From Pilaira anomala (Eukaryota > Mucoromycota > Mucoromycetes > Mucorales > Mucoraceae): 64,000 bases of DNA. The stretch's first letter is position 1. Every line of letters starts with the position of its first letter. A model generated the notes under the pieces. It was not told the origin of the DNA, did no database searches, and saw only the letters and a list, made by a program, of their open reading frames with translations. Both the position numbers and the translations under genes were made by a program. Below are positions 1-12,202 of the stretch, piece after piece. The DNA lies in NCBI GenBank assembly GCA_025716855.1, contig JAIXMQ010000007.1:62001-126000 (forward strand), written 5' to 3'.

Positions 1-1417
1 GCTCTCAAACCTTGTAAAATACCTGTAGCCACCTAATTTTTTTTTTTTTTAAAAAAAAAACATTAGTTACTAATAAAGCACATAAATCTAAATAAGACGT
101 TACATTTCCAGTTCTTTCAATTAATTCATAATAACTCCACGAGTGTAACGCATTTGCAACTGTGACAACAAAGTAAATAAACAAGACCTGTGCTGTCGAC
201 ACATTTTTATCTACTTGAATAATTTCATGAAATTGAGGTAAAGTATAAACCGCTAACCAAATCCAAGTAAAAATGGATGTATAAATCCCATCCAATAACA
301 AACTCTGGCCGGTAACGGTTGTACTTTGCTTTTCGATAAAATGCTATCCGCATATACATAAATGCACGCTATATATATATATAATTTTTTAGAGTCTTTT
401 TTTTTTTCAACACATGTAAAAGGCTTTTTTTTTTTTTACCTGAAATAAATGTTCCAACAAGTGTCATAATTGTTCCATTTAATAAAGTATAACTTTCTAA
501 ATATAATAATAAGTAAAATACAAAAAAAGAAAAAAAAAAATTGAATAAGTTATGTACCTGTACTAGTGGTAGAGATTTCATCTGTAGGTGTAGCCCGCAT
601 ACTATCTAATGAACTTACACCTAACCCAACACTCGTTCCAATAATTGCAATCCATTGTATTTTAGCTAACGCTCTTCCCATAAATAACCAAGTTAGAATC
701 GCACACCATACCACCACACTACTATAAATCACTTGATACATCTAAAAAAAAAAATTTTTTTTTTTCACTATTTTCAGCTTTGTATACATATATTATTACC
801 AAGATAACATATTTACCCCACTACCAATCACTGAGAACCCAATCGTTAATGCAAAACTAGAGATGATATCTAAAGCAGCCAACTTGATCACAGAAAAATG
901 ATCAATCGGTCCATCTTCCTGTACCCAAACTTTATTCACATCTTCTTCGTTTGGTAAAGTAGAAGGAAAATAATCTACTACTGTATGATCACTTCGAATA
1001 GAGCACGATGACGATATAGCTGCTGTATTATTCGCCTAAAATTAGAAGGAGTTGCTTTTAATTTCATCATCGTCTAAAATAGAAGGAGTTATAGTATACC
1101 TCTTCCCCTTCAATTAGACTATAAGCTAAAGCATCATTTTGTCTTTTTCGTTTAAGTAAGACGGGTATAAATAATCCGACCATTAACATGCCAGTATAAT
1201 TTGATAACTGAGGCAAAAGACTCATAGAAGCTTTTATAAGATGTCATGAGTAAAATGTATCTGCAGTAGCCAATATTGAACAACATCACTTACTGGCTGC
1301 ACCTCTATAAAATAACCATTGTACACCTAGTGTAGTACATAATCCTGTGACTAAAAATCCGATTTGATGTAATATAATACTAATCGATAACCTAGTCGAT
1401 TTACTATCTGATACCAT
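1..1417 (-). CDS. DMT-superfamily transporter, SLC35F6-like (3' end cut by window)
   Basis: Multi-exon membrane protein of the drug/metabolite transporter superfamily, closest by eye to SLC35F6-type nucleotide-sugar-transporter-like proteins. The start ATG is at 1415-1417. Exons I can read include about 1417-1297, 1250-1100, 1035-815, 741-563, 475-440 and 327-67. The piece beginning MYQVIYSSVVVW and ending with a GLGVSSLDS turn is the typical DMT helix pair before a conserved G-rich turn, and several other hydrophobic segments flank it. A hydrophilic loop rich in Ser and acidic residues lies between the early helices (about 1035-900). The C-terminus lies beyond base 1. The substrate cannot be told from sequence; Golgi, lysosomal or mitochondrial membrane locations are all seen in the family. 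Splice sites are my reading and partly uncertain because the introns carry poly(A/T) runs. Confidence 0.7.
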
Positions 1418-1711
1418 ATTTTATCAAAAAAGTGAAAAGAAGAGGAAAAAGAGAAAGAGAAATAAAGGAAAATTAAATGAAAAAGTTGCCTACATATTTT
1501 AAAAAAATAATAACTGACTAACTACACGTGCATTCTTTTTTGTTTTGTTTATTTGTTTAAATGTATAGAGATAATCCTCTTCTTCTTTTAGGGCTATTCT
1601 ATTACCTGAAGTCAATTAGAAACTGTGTTTTTAAATAAAGATTTAATAAACCCGGGGAATGATTAACTTTCTCAAACAACACTTATCTCCCCTTTTATCT
1701 TAATATCTTTG

Positions 1712-1750
<39 letters not shown>

Positions 1751-2148
1751 TTCTCCCTTGCAACCGTTACTTTTTAATCAATTTGACACAGCACAAAATA
1801 CTCTCTCTCTCACTATAACCCCTTTCTTGTTGTCACTAGGTGATTAGACGGGATATAATAAATTAAATTGAAAACAGAGGGGAGAGAGAGAGAGAATATA
1901 TATATATCCCAAGGTTATTTCTCTAACTCCTGAAGCCTATTTTATTGTTATTATTATTATTCTTTGAAAACATAATTTAATAGACAACCGTTTATCCTCA
2001 TTGAGTTAGCATTGTTTGGAATGGAATGGTTTGACACACACTCACTTCACATGGAATGAGGGTTTCGTTACACACATTTCATTCGGTAAATACATTTTTC
2101 CTCCAATAAAAAGTTGTGTACAAAGTACACCCAATTTATTTAAAATAA
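1418..2148. other. Intergenic, AT-rich, short AT and CT repeats
   Basis: No gene seen. This is the upstream region of the transporter and the 3' side of cytochrome b5, both on the minus strand. It holds an (AT)n run at about 1717-1742, short CT/GA-rich stretches at about 1801-1812 and 1882-1895, and no open frame with convincing codons. Confidence 0.6.
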
Positions 2149-2899
2149 TTAAACTTGCTTGGGTGCAAGAATAAATTTATATGCGATAATACCAATTACA
2201 GCAAGTGCAGGTAAAATTACACGCAAAGCACTAAACAACAAAAGATAAGTTTTTTTTTTTCTAAAAAAAAAAAAAGAGAACTACTTACGATCCAGATTGC
2301 TTCTTTTCTACTGGAAGTTCACCAGCACGAAGTTTATTATAATCAGTTCTAACTGATCTAGACTTTAAAGTGTGTTAATCACATATACATGCATCTAAAA
2401 AAGGTCATTTTTTTTTTTTTTTTTACTTACTGCTTCATCTAATTCACCAACGAGATACTTTGATAAAATCTCACGAGCTTCATCCGAATGTCCGATATCT
2501 TCAAAAGATTCAGTAGCATCCTTACCTACATACACTTTTGTTTAAAAAAAAAACACAAACCCCATCATTTATATCTATCCATATTTTTTTTTTTATTTTA
2601 CCTGCTTCATCAAGTAAGACTTCCTCTCCTGTAAAAATAAAAAAATATATATATATATGATACTTAAAAATCACGTGCTCCCTTTCGATTGATTTTCTTT
2701 TTTTAACTTACCACCAGGATGCTAAATAATAATAATAATAATAAAAAAAAAAAGTCAACATACTTCCAAAAATAATTTAAATTATACATACCTCGATAAT
2801 AAATTCAGTTACATTATATACTTTATTATGAATAGTCATCCATAAATCATTTTTTTTATTGTGCTTAGACACTTCGTCAGCAGAATAAATAGTTGCCAT
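2149..2899 (-). CDS. CYB5: Cytochrome b5, tail-anchored
   Basis: Small haem protein that passes electrons to ER desaturases, hydroxylases and P450s. The start ATG is at 2897-2899 and the TAA at 2149-2151. The first exon encodes the b5 N-terminus ([20 protein letters not shown], then [11 protein letters not shown]). A very short exon gives HPGG, whose His is the first haem ligand. Later exons give EEVLLDEAG, then a [12 protein letters not shown] stretch with the second haem His and a helix ending in LVGELDE. The last exon ends in one hydrophobic segment (about [17 protein letters not shown]) followed by basic residues, the tail anchor of microsomal b5. At least six exons; introns contain poly(A/T). 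Family assignment is firm, exact borders of the tiny exons less so. Confidence 0.9.
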
Positions 2900-3190
2900 T
2901 TTTTTTTTTTTAAAAAATAAAATAAAGAGAGTTGGGAGTTGAGAAAAGAAAAAGGGTAAGAGTTTTTTGTCTGACACAAAAAAAAAAAAAAAAAAAGAAA
3001 GTAATTTTTATAAGATGGCTGTGTAACAGAATTTAAAGGCCATCTAAAAAAAAAAAAATCGTAAGCTTAAATTGGATATACTTGGTGTTCAAAGCACAAA
3101 TGACGATTAGTTGGGACGCTTATCCCAGATTTGGACTGGATATTTAAGCGAAATGACATACATATTTACCAACAACAAATTAGTATAAAG

Positions 3191-3240
<50 letters not shown>

Positions 3241-3275
3241 TTTTACTTTTCTTTTTCTTTTTATTATTTTATTAA
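2900..3275. promoter_or_regulatory. Divergent promoter region, CYB5 / glutamine synthetase
   Basis: Intergenic space between two genes read in opposite directions. It holds a poly(A) run near 2979-2996 and an uninterrupted poly(T) run of about 45 nt at 3194-3238, about 40 bp before the glutamine synthetase start. Such T-runs are expected to disfavour nucleosomes. No other motif is clear. Confidence 0.4.
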
Positions 3276-3858
3276 ATGACAAAAGAAACTAAACTTACAC
3301 TTGAAAACTTGGAAGAAACATTTCAAGATGATACACGTATCAAAGTAGCTGCCGTTGATATTGATGGTTTATTACGTGGTAAAATCATTCATAAAGAGAA
3401 ATTCCTGCAAGTGGCAAAAAGTGGTTTTGGTATAGTATAACAACCACAAATCATACACTCATACCAAACTAATACACAATGTAAAAGGTTTTTGTTCTGT
3501 CATCTTTGGTTGGGACATGCAAGATAAAAATTATACTACCCCGATGGAATTCGCAGGAAAAGATTGTCAATATTTTGACCTGATTGCTAAAATCGATTTA
3601 TCTTCTTATCGTCGAATTCCGTGGGAAAACAATATGCCCTTTTTCTTTGTCAGTTTATTTCATCCAAATACTGGTGAACCTCTTTATTGTTGTCCAAGAA
3701 ACGTATTGAAAAGTGCGGTAGATCAGTTTGCTGAATTAGGTATTACTGCCTCTTGTGGTGTAGAATTTGAATTCTTTTGTTTTAATGGTAACGTGTATAA
3801 AGAGAGAAAGTGTGTGATGTTAAAAAAAAACGTAAGCATCTAAAATGATCTGCAATCA

Positions 3859-3890
<32 letters not shown>

Positions 3891-4967
3891 ACAACTGAAA
3901 GTTTAGATGGAAAAGGGCATAGTCAATTACAACCACTTACATTAGGCATGTGTGGTTACTCTGTCTTACGCCCTTTACAAAACCAAGATTTTTATTATAA
4001 CGCTTTCGACTGGTTAAAACAATTCAAAGTAGATATCGAGAGCTGGCATACCGAAACTGGTCCTGGTGTATTTGAAGCAGCCATTATGTACAACGATGCA
4101 AAAGAAATGGGCGATCGTGCAACTTTATTTAAAACAAGTATGAAACAAATAGGTCTTAAACATAAAGTGATGCCATCCTTTATGGCAAAACCCTATGCTG
4201 ATCAACCAGGTTGTTCAGGTCATATGCATTTCAGTTTAAAAGATGCCAATGGTGATAATCTCTTCGCTATAGGTGAACCAAGTGATATACCCAATATGAC
4301 TAAAAACATGCAATACTTTTTAGCTGGTGTCTTGCTTGGATTACCAAGTATTTTAGCCATTTTAGCTCCGACCATTAACAGGTTTTTGTTTACATAATTG
4401 TAATGTAATGTGTACAATTTCTCTAATTATTTGTATTTATTATTATAGTTACAAGAGATTGGTTGAGAATTATTGGGCTCCTGTAAGTGTTTCATGGGGT
4501 ATTGATTCACGTCACAGTGCAGTACGTGTCATAGCACCTCCATCTACTTCACCCAATGCAACACGATTAGAAATGGTAAATTGTTTATTTTTTTTTTCAC
4601 TTGTGTGTGTGTGTGTGTGCACAGATATACTAATCTACAGAAATATATAAAGCGAGTCTCTGGTGCAGATATTAATCCACATTTAGCATTAGCTGCTGTA
4701 TTAAAATGTGGTTATTGGGGTATTCAAACAAAACAATCTTTACCTACAGGTCCTAGTAACTCGGCAGTAGATGTCACAAATAATGAAAGATTATCTCGTA
4801 CATTACAAGAAGCAACAGATGTCATGGACGCAAAGGATTCAGTTGCACGTAAAGTATTAGGTAATGCTTTTATTGATCATTATGTCAGTACAAGAAGACA
4901 TGAATGGATCTTATGGCAGAATGCGGTTACTGATTATGAACTGAAACGTTATATGGAACTTGTTTAA
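3276..4967 (+). CDS. Glutamine synthetase-like protein, FluG/lengsin type
   Basis: Member of the glutamine synthetase superfamily, in the lengsin/FluG/gamma-glutamyl-amine ligase branch rather than the short eukaryotic GS II. The start ATG is at 3276 after a T-rich leader. The N-terminal beta-grasp has AAVDIDGLLRGK, the usual branch signature. Catalytic-barrel motifs follow in order: GVEFEFF (metal Glu), GPGVFEAAI (second metal Glu), a PGCSGHMHFSL strand with the metal-binding His, and SWGIDSRHSAVRV with the substrate/phosphate Arg. Five exons; the first intron interrupts the codon after SGFG and the third contains a long poly(T) run. Length is about 460 residues, normal for the branch. Substrate could be ammonia or an amine; the sequence does not decide. 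Confidence 0.85.
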
Positions 4968-5034
4968 ATTTTTTTTTCTTAAATAAAATGTGTTTGTGTT
5001 TTTATTAATTATCAAAATAATAATAAAAATGACA

Positions 5035-5035
<1 letters not shown>

Positions 5036-5108
<73 letters not shown>
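5036..5108. repeat. (AG)n microsatellite
   Basis: About 36 AG units in a row, followed by a looser AG/ACAG-rich stretch to about 5190. It lies between the 3' ends of the glutamine synthetase gene and the convergent zinc-knuckle gene. Confidence 0.95.
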
Positions 5109-5112
<4 letters not shown>

Positions 5113-5193
5113 TAGATATATGCTAAAAAGATGAAGATAGACAGAAAGACAAGAGCAAGAGCAAGAGCAAGAGAGACAGAGAGACAGAGATGA

Positions 5194-5323
5194 TTATTTT
5201 GATTTTAAAAGATCACAGGTTTTTCGGATATGGCCATACTTTTTTAATATAAAAAAAAAACGGTCGGTTAGTAATTATGAACCTTTTTTTTTTTTTTTTT
5301 TTACACCCACAGACACCCACGGA

Positions 5324-5374
<51 letters not shown>

Positions 5375-5516
5375 CTATAACATATTGTTCTTTACCTGTC
5401 CACAATGATCACTACAAAATAAAAGAATATGAGTAATTATAATAATCATTTTTTTTTTTTTTTTTTTTTTACCAAAATCCTCCTGATAAATTAACGGGTG
5501 CAATAGGTGGAGACAT
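5194..5516 (-). CDS. CCHC zinc-knuckle microprotein, 34 residues, three exons
   Basis: Small gene that I reconstructed from splice signals. Exon 1 is 5516-5473 (ATG, 44 nt), exon 2 is 5411-5396 (16 nt), exon 3 is 5238-5194 and ends in TAA. All four splice borders are GT...AG and the phases agree. The joined product starts MSPPIAPVNLSGGF and then has C-DH-C-GQYG-H-IRKT-C, a perfect C-X2-C-X4-H-X4-C zinc knuckle, ending DLLKSK. The knuckle is split over all three exons, so a chance frame is unlikely. Intron 2 (5239-5395) contains an (AC)n tract. A knuckle of this kind usually binds single-stranded RNA or DNA, or serves protein contacts; the role here is unknown. It could be a relic of a longer zinc-knuckle protein. 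Confidence 0.6.
5331..5372. repeat. (AC)n microsatellite inside an intron
   Basis: About 20 CA units, preceded by ACACCCACAGACACCCACGG variants. It lies inside intron 2 of the zinc-knuckle gene. Confidence 0.9.
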
Positions 5517-5969
5517 TTTAAATGAATAAAAAAAAATAATATAATATGGAAGAAGAAAAAAGAAGGAAAAAAAAAAAAAATAACAACAAAGCACTTTATA
5601 AGAAATTGTTGATTTTTGTTTATGTCAAAAAATGCGGGGAGATATGAAGTCTGAAAGGAAAAAACCTGAACCTTCTTATGATATACAGAGTTTCATAACC
5701 GGATCAACCACTTTTAGTTAATTTTCAATCATCCATTGTTACACGCTTTCAACAATGCAAAAAAAAAAAAAAATCATTTTTCCAGAACGGGCTGCTGCGT
5801 GGCTTTGTAACCCTCTCTCTCTTTCTGTCTCTCCCCTTTTTAATTCTAACCCCTCTCTCTCTCTCTGTCTCTCTCTCTCTCTTTATAAACTTTCTTTCTT
5901 TTCCAAAAAGCCTAAATATGTTGTGTTCTGGGTCTTTTTTGTTTCTTTTTTCCGCTTCTATATAAATAA
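5517..5969. promoter_or_regulatory. Divergent promoter region with CT-rich tract
   Basis: Region between the zinc-knuckle gene (-) and the MFS transporter (+). A pyrimidine-rich tract at about 5811-5885 (mostly CTCTCT and TTTCT) lies 85-160 bp upstream of the transporter start, a usual place for a CT-rich fungal promoter element. Open frames here are only shadows of that tract. Confidence 0.45.
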
Positions 5970-8124
5970 ATGAATTCAACTTTAAATCAAGATGGTTTCA
6001 TTGACCAAACCATCGAGTTAAATATAATCAACTCTGCTGAACCAAAACAAAGAAACAGAATAGAAGAAATTGAGCTGGTACACCGTCTAGATAAAAGACT
6101 CTTGGTCTTTGCCATGTTTGGTAACTTGGTAAAGACACTCGATAACTCTAACCTAGGTATAAACTTATTCACACATAGAACACAACATGACCTCTTTTTT
6201 TTTTTTTCTAAACCAAATATTATATTTAGGGAGTGCTTTTATTAGTGGTATGGAAGAAGAGTTAAATATAACAGGCTTACAATATAACTGGATGGGCGTA
6301 CTATTCATGATTGGTTATTTAACGTAAAAAAAAAAAAAAAAAAAAAAGTTTAAATACAATAAGCTCAATTGAGTAACCCAACCTCCCATTTCTAATATTA
6401 TAGCATGCAAATACCTTCTAATATATTATTATCCAATATGCGTCCATCACGGTACTTACCTGCTCTCGAGATCATTTGGTGTTTTCTAACTATCTCAATG
6501 GCTTGTGTACAATCAGTACAAGGCGTCTATGTGATACGATTTTTACTTGGGTTGGCTGAGGCGGGTTTTTATCCTGGCGTAAAAAAAAAAAAAAAAAAAA
6601 TTGAAATCAAGCAAACATTATATAACTCATTTTCTATTTTAGATTGTCTTTTTGATCGGCACTTGGTACACAAAAAAAGAATTGGGTAAAAGATTAGCTT
6701 TATTAACCATTTGTGGCTCATTCGGAAGCGGATTGAGTGGTGTTATACAAGCTGTCATGCTAAGAACGATGGATGGTATCTTTGGGATCAGCGGGTAATA
6801 TATATATATATATATATATATAAAAGCATACACACATGTATAATACATTACTTATTTTTACTCTAATAATATCTTTTAGATGGCGTTGGATGTTTATGTT
6901 TGACGCTTGTATTACCTTAATACTCTCCGTATTAGGCTACCATTTCTTACCTGACTACCCACACAACACAACCTGGTTAACTCAATCCGAAAGAGATATG
7001 GCCATCGATCGAATGAACATTGATCATTCTGTAGAAGGCAAAAGAGTCTCTACCAGTTCTAAATGGCAAAAGATTAAAACTTTACTTGGAAATAAGTACC
7101 TATACCCCTTTATCTTTAGTTGGGCTTCCGTTCATATCTCTTTAGGTGCTGCTCATGTACTTGGTATCGTTTCAAAGAAAGTAGGCTTTGATGCTGTCAC
7201 TGCCAACTTATTAACCACTGTAAGTTCTTATTCTTATTTTACAATACAACATTTTCTCTCTCTCTCTCTCTCTTGCTGAAACCATGATATATATATATAG
7301 CCAGATACAATTATTACCATGATCTTTGGATTATGTAATGGATTTATAAGTGATCGATACCGCACGCGTATTTGGTAAGTTTTTATTATTATTATTATTA
7401 TTATAAAATAAGCTTTTAAATTAAAAAACAAACAAAAAAAAAAAGGTGTATTGTGATTCCTGCCTTGATTGGATTAGTTGGAATGAGGTAAAAAAAAACC
7501 CCCCATACAACACAACAACATACATGATCTTAACCAAATAATACAAATTAGCTTATTATCTGCTTTTGTACAACCTTTTCCAATTCTATACATTGGGTTC
7601 TTATTAACTCACGCAGGCCTTGGTTCACTCACTTCTGTAAGTTTTTTTTTATTTTTTTATTTTTTTATTTTTTTGCATGGAAAATCTATACCTTAATTAA
7701 ACACTTTATGCAGATTGTCATGACGTGGGCAAGTGAGGTGATTTCTACAAACGGGGAAATAAGAGCAATGTCAATCGCTATTATGAACACGAGTTCTTCT
7801 TTGATGTGGGTATGGGCTCCATTAGTACTTTGGCCCGTAACAGATGCTCCTTATTACCGTAAGTATCATAAAAATAAAAAAAATACCGAGATTTTTTTTT
7901 TTTTTAAAAAAAAAAAGGCTTATAATTTCATCTTTATATATGTAGACAGAGGATTTACAACAAGTGCAATATTAATCGTTTTATTTATATGTTCCATGTT
8001 AACTGTATCCTATATGCAACGCCATGAAGTGACTGTCTCAAATGAAGGTCATGTCCCATTATTACAAGAAGAGGATGAAGAAGATGAAGAAGAAATACTT
8101 AAAACATCTACTAGATCACTTTAA
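5970..8124 (+). CDS. MFS transporter, anion:cation symporter (Dal5/Tna1-like)
   Basis: Twelve-helix major facilitator of the ACS family, which in fungi takes up organic anions such as allantoate, nicotinate, pantothenate or other carboxylates. About ten exons, start ATG at 5970. Visible family features are the cytosolic N-terminus ending HRLDKRLLVFAMFGNLVKTLDNSNLG (loop 1 Asp/Asn), NWMGVLFMIGYLTMQIPSNI, and RFLLGLAEAGFYPG, the ACS signature of helix 4. A GWRWMFMFDACITLILSVLG helix and a WLTQSERDMA loop precede the second half. The C-terminal tail is strongly acidic (EEDEEDEEE) and cytosolic. Introns contain long poly(A) and (AT)n runs. Substrate cannot be assigned. Confidence 0.85.
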
Positions 8125-8268
8125 AAAATATATTTATATATATTATTATTAAAAAAAAAAAAAAAAGAGCATGTATTTTTTTTTATAAAAGAAGAGGAGA
8201 GGGAATATACATATAGAATCGTCATTCTTTTTCTAATAGTACAAAGTGTAGTTGTAGTTGTTGTTTTT

Positions 8269-9130
8269 TTATAATAGCATTGAGATATAACCAGCATTTA
8301 CATTTTGTTGAGGATTTTGATCATCTAATCTTGATAACCTTTTTGAATCTAATTCATGTGTAATATGTGATTCATCATCTTCTTCAGGTCCAGATCTACG
8401 TCGTCTACGATTTTGATTTTCGTTTATGCCAGAGGTTGTGTTACTTTGACGTGCTTTATAAATCGGTTCATACTCCTGCAATTTTTTTTTTTTTTTAATT
8501 AAATATAAATACAATATATATATATATATATATATATTTTCACATATAAATATATACCTTGAGTTGACTTTTGAAGCCATCATTTGGATTAATACAAAGT
8601 CTTTTTGCTTGTACGAAATGATATGCTTGAGACGCATCAATCTGAAACGATTCCATCACATACGCAATTACAAAGGTAGGACTTCGTGACATACCTCCAT
8701 TACAACACACAACCACTTTACCTCCATTTGATATCACATTACGAATTTGTGCAGACGTAGAAGGAAAATATTGAATTAAATTTTGTAGGTTATTATCACT
8801 CACAAGGTAATGTTGGTAATGAAAATAACTCGCTAAAGCTTCTGTACGGAATAGCTTGGCTTCGGCTGAATCCACAAAACAAAGTATATGTGTAATTCCT
8901 TTCTCTTTTAATTCGTTCACTTGACGACATGCCGAAAACGGACCTAAATAAACGCCAGGCTTTTATTGTCGTTAGCTTATTTTTTATATTCATACTAATC
9001 TCTGTCTCTTCTTATATACCACTATTTCTTGTATTTCTCTTCTCATTTCATATACCCAGTCATCCATACCACTATAGGCATTAGTAAAGTACTCTTTGTT
9101 TAAAGTGGGCATAACTGCAGCTTCTTCCAT
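8269..9130 (-). CDS. STYX: STYX-like dual-specificity phosphatase with an intact active-site Cys
   Basis: Ortholog-like member of the STYX family. Start ATG at 9128-9130, stop at 8269. Exon 1 ends with WVYEMRREIQEIV, which continues in exon 2 as PGVYLGPFSACRQVNELKEKGITHILC, both hallmarks of STYX. Exon 2 carries the P-loop as CCNGGMSRSPTF, then IAYVMESF and a CINPNDGF segment; exon 3 continues EYEPIYKARQ. Human STYX is a pseudophosphatase with Gly at the catalytic position; here the C-X5-R motif is complete (C-NGGMS-R), though the usual His before the Cys is itself a Cys. It may therefore be active. The C-terminal tail has an RRRRR basic patch and an acidic stretch, and is likely disordered. 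STYX acts in ERK and F-box regulation in animals; the role in this fungus is inferred only. Confidence 0.85.
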
Positions 9131-9269
9131 TTTTTTTATATATATATTTAAGTTTTTTCTTTTTTTTTTTTTTTAATAAAAAAAAAGGGAGAAAAGAGAG
9201 GAAAAAAAAAAAAAGAAAAAAAAATTGAATCCGTTTAAAAAAAAAATAACCGGGTTATGAATTGCTTAA
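9131..9269. other. Homopolymer-rich spacer
   Basis: Spacer between the STYX-like gene start and the end of RINT1, both on the minus strand. It is mainly poly(T)/poly(A) and AAAGAGAGG-type purine runs, so it must hold the STYX promoter. No gene. Confidence 0.5.
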
Positions 9270-11996
9270 TCAACTCCAACTATGCAACATATCATTTCTT
9301 CTTCTTAAAACGTTACGAATTTGAGTGTTATTCAATACATCAATTCCTAGTTTATCCAATGTCTTTTGAACGAATTCTGATTGATTTGGATCCGCTAACG
9401 CTTTCATCAAGACATCACAAGAAGGTAAATCGGTTTGTGTTGTTGTTTCTGAAGAAAATGGTAATGTCAACAACTGAATCGCTTCTTTTAACCTATTATA
9501 AAAAAAAAAAGATGAATTAAATTAATTCCCTTTTTTTTTCTTTTACACAATAAAAACTTACTGTTTTGTCAAATTCTCTGGTTTAAGCACCCATCGTTGT
9601 CCTACTTTCCATAATCCCAACTTCACATCTGTTTCCAATTGCAATGCTCCTGAACTCGAGAACTGACTTTGTGTAATAATATGTTTCCAATACCAATCTT
9701 CAATTTCCTTTAACGTCTGTCTATAAATCATCAAGAAATCTACTTCAGGTAAAATACCATGTAAATAATTCCATGTAGCTCTTAAATCTTGTAATGGTAC
9801 GTATAATTCATCCGATATCTCTGTAGGTACTTCGGTAGAGCTTTGCCACCACGTATCCCTATATATATATATATATATATATATTTTTTTAAAACAAGTA
9901 AGAAAATTGTTTTTCTTTTTTTCATCCTTATATATTCTTTACTTTTTAGCATATCGTCTATGATCTGCAATCCATTCTTTTGTAGCCACTTTCACCATGA
10001 TCTTTTCAATTCGTTTATTTAATTGATCAAACAATTGATACGTTCCCGCAAACAATCCTTCACTTTGTGATTCTCCAATACGTTGAATAAATTTCTCATT
10101 CTCTGGTAAATTTAATTCATATTGCATACTCAAAAAGAACTTTTTTTTTTTTTAATTGATTCTTTTTTTTTTTTTTTTTCCTTCAAGTTTTCTCAACTTA
10201 CCTCATCTTCATTCCAATCCTTTAATACATCACTTAAACATCTTGCACTTGTCCACCATCGATACAATCGATTCAAAGCAGACACTGTACTTCCAGATTC
10301 TGTAGCCGTCATTACTCCCGTAACAGAATCAGGTAATGCACCCGGTACAGGTACAGATCGAATTAAACTTAACGCTTCAAATGAATCAACCGCACTCGAT
10401 AAGCGATTATGATACTGACCCAATAAATTAAATTGAATTTCTACCAAGAACTCTGTCTTTTGTGTAATATCAGGTACTAATCTATACGCATTCGTCACAT
10501 TTTCCAATAAATTCATCAATCGAACCGCGGATTTTGTACGTTTAATCTGATTATCGCTTGATTTCTCCAAGTCGTCTTCTGCATAAATATCAAATGCTTG
10601 TCCATCCAACATGATTTCATCATATCTTGCTTGGGCAACTAGAAATATATATATATATATATATACTTAAATAAAAAAATCTAGTACTGGATAAAAAAAA
10701 AAAAAAAAAACTTACATGATTTCTCTGCACTAAACCAAGCTTTATACCAAACTGAATTACTCAAGATAACATTAGATAAAACAGTCGATTGATCATACGC
10801 AAATTCATCCTGTAAACTTTGATCGAATTCTAATACTTGATGCACTGTATGACTTAACCAACTTGGTTGATTCAATAATTGAGGCATCGTCTTTTGTAAT
10901 TTACGTGTCACATCTTGTAATAATCCACGAATAAATTGATCTTTAATCAATACGTTTGTTCCTTCCAAAATAGGTTGAATGGTTGTCATAAGGAACGGCA
11001 TATGTGTTGTAATTGTGTTTTTGACATGTGTTAAATACCACTCTGGCTATACAAATGTGTAAGAAAAAGAAGGGAGAGGGGTTTGTATGTTAAGATAATA
11101 TATGTGTGTGTGTGTTTTTTTTTTACCTTGTCAATACGGTTCGTTGGTTTAGACGTTTCAAAATGAAATCGAAATCTTAATGAAAGTGCTTCCAACATGA
11201 TAGAAATAGGACTTAAAATAGATTCATGCGGATTTTCATTTGGATCCCATTCTGACCTAAAAAAAAATAAAACAATGAGCATCAGAGCAATAATACTTAC
11301 AAAGAAACAACTTACGATTGCTGTAAAATCAATAAATTTCGAAACCCTTTTTCAAATGCATTCAATTTCGATTTCAATTGTGGACCATAAGGCGGTTTGA
11401 TAGGTGTAGGCCAAGCTAGTGCATCTAAAGTCTCTTTAAAATTCCTTAACAAAAAAATAAAATAAAATAAAGTTATTTACACATTTCATCTCTCTCTCTC
11501 TCTTTCTCTTTCTTCTTCTTACTTTGTTAATACCGCATTCAATTCTTCCCAAAGTCGAATTTGACACTTTTTCAAATGAGTAGAAAGTTCTTCATATTGA
11601 TCCTGTTGTTGAATATATTTCTCAAATTTTACAAGTTGACTATAAGGTAGCATTGCTTGATCTGGTTCCTTTTCAACTAAATCCAAAGCTTGTGAACTAT
11701 ATACAAAAAAAAAAATCAGATAAAACTTATAATGTGACAAAACACTTTACCTAAGTTCAGAAGCTACCAAGAGTGCTTTCATATATCCTTTCGCTGTCTC
11801 AATCGTTCTCAACTTTTGTTCCAACTTGGAGAGTTTCTCTACTAACGGTGCGTCCGAGTGTTTTATGAATTCTTCCATTTGTTCCATCGTCTCTTTTAAA
11901 GAGCCTTGTAAACTACTTAGTGTCTCTTCATGACTTTTTGTCTCTTCCAAACAATCCTTTAATATTCTTTTCGTATCTTTTGTCAACGCTTGAAGC

Positions 11997-12027
<31 letters not shown>

Positions 12028-12202
12028 AAATGGATGAGTTTTGCACAAAAAAAAAAAGGCTGCTTACTTTGTCATCCAGTTCAACTTGTTCTGTTCTTCT
12101 CAAGTCTAATAAACTTTTTACTTTACCCAAATTCAAGTCTTGACTGCTTGCAATATTCTCGTTCAAGAAAATACTCAATTCTTTTTCTGAAGTAATGGCC
12201 AT
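9270..12202 (-). CDS. RINT1: RINT1/Tip20 family ER tethering factor
   Basis: Large helical protein of the RINT1/Tip20 family, a subunit of the Dsl1/NRZ complex that tethers Golgi-derived vesicles at the ER. The start ATG at 12200-12202 opens MAITSEKELSIFLNENI. The N-terminal coiled coil with LSKLEQKLRTIETAKGY is the family signature. The middle carries WYLTHVKNTITTHMPF, LSNSVWYKAWFSAEKS and DDLEKSSDNQIKRTKSAVRLMNLLE. The C-terminal part has DTWWQSS, LRATWNYLHGILPEVDFL and ends ILRRRNDMLHSW-like (VLRRRNDMLHSWS). About nine exons separated by short introns, one carrying a 25-nt poly(A) on the coding strand (11998-12023). The protein is about 800 residues, normal for the family. It is divergently arranged with NUDCD1, only 119 bp away. 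Confidence 0.9.
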
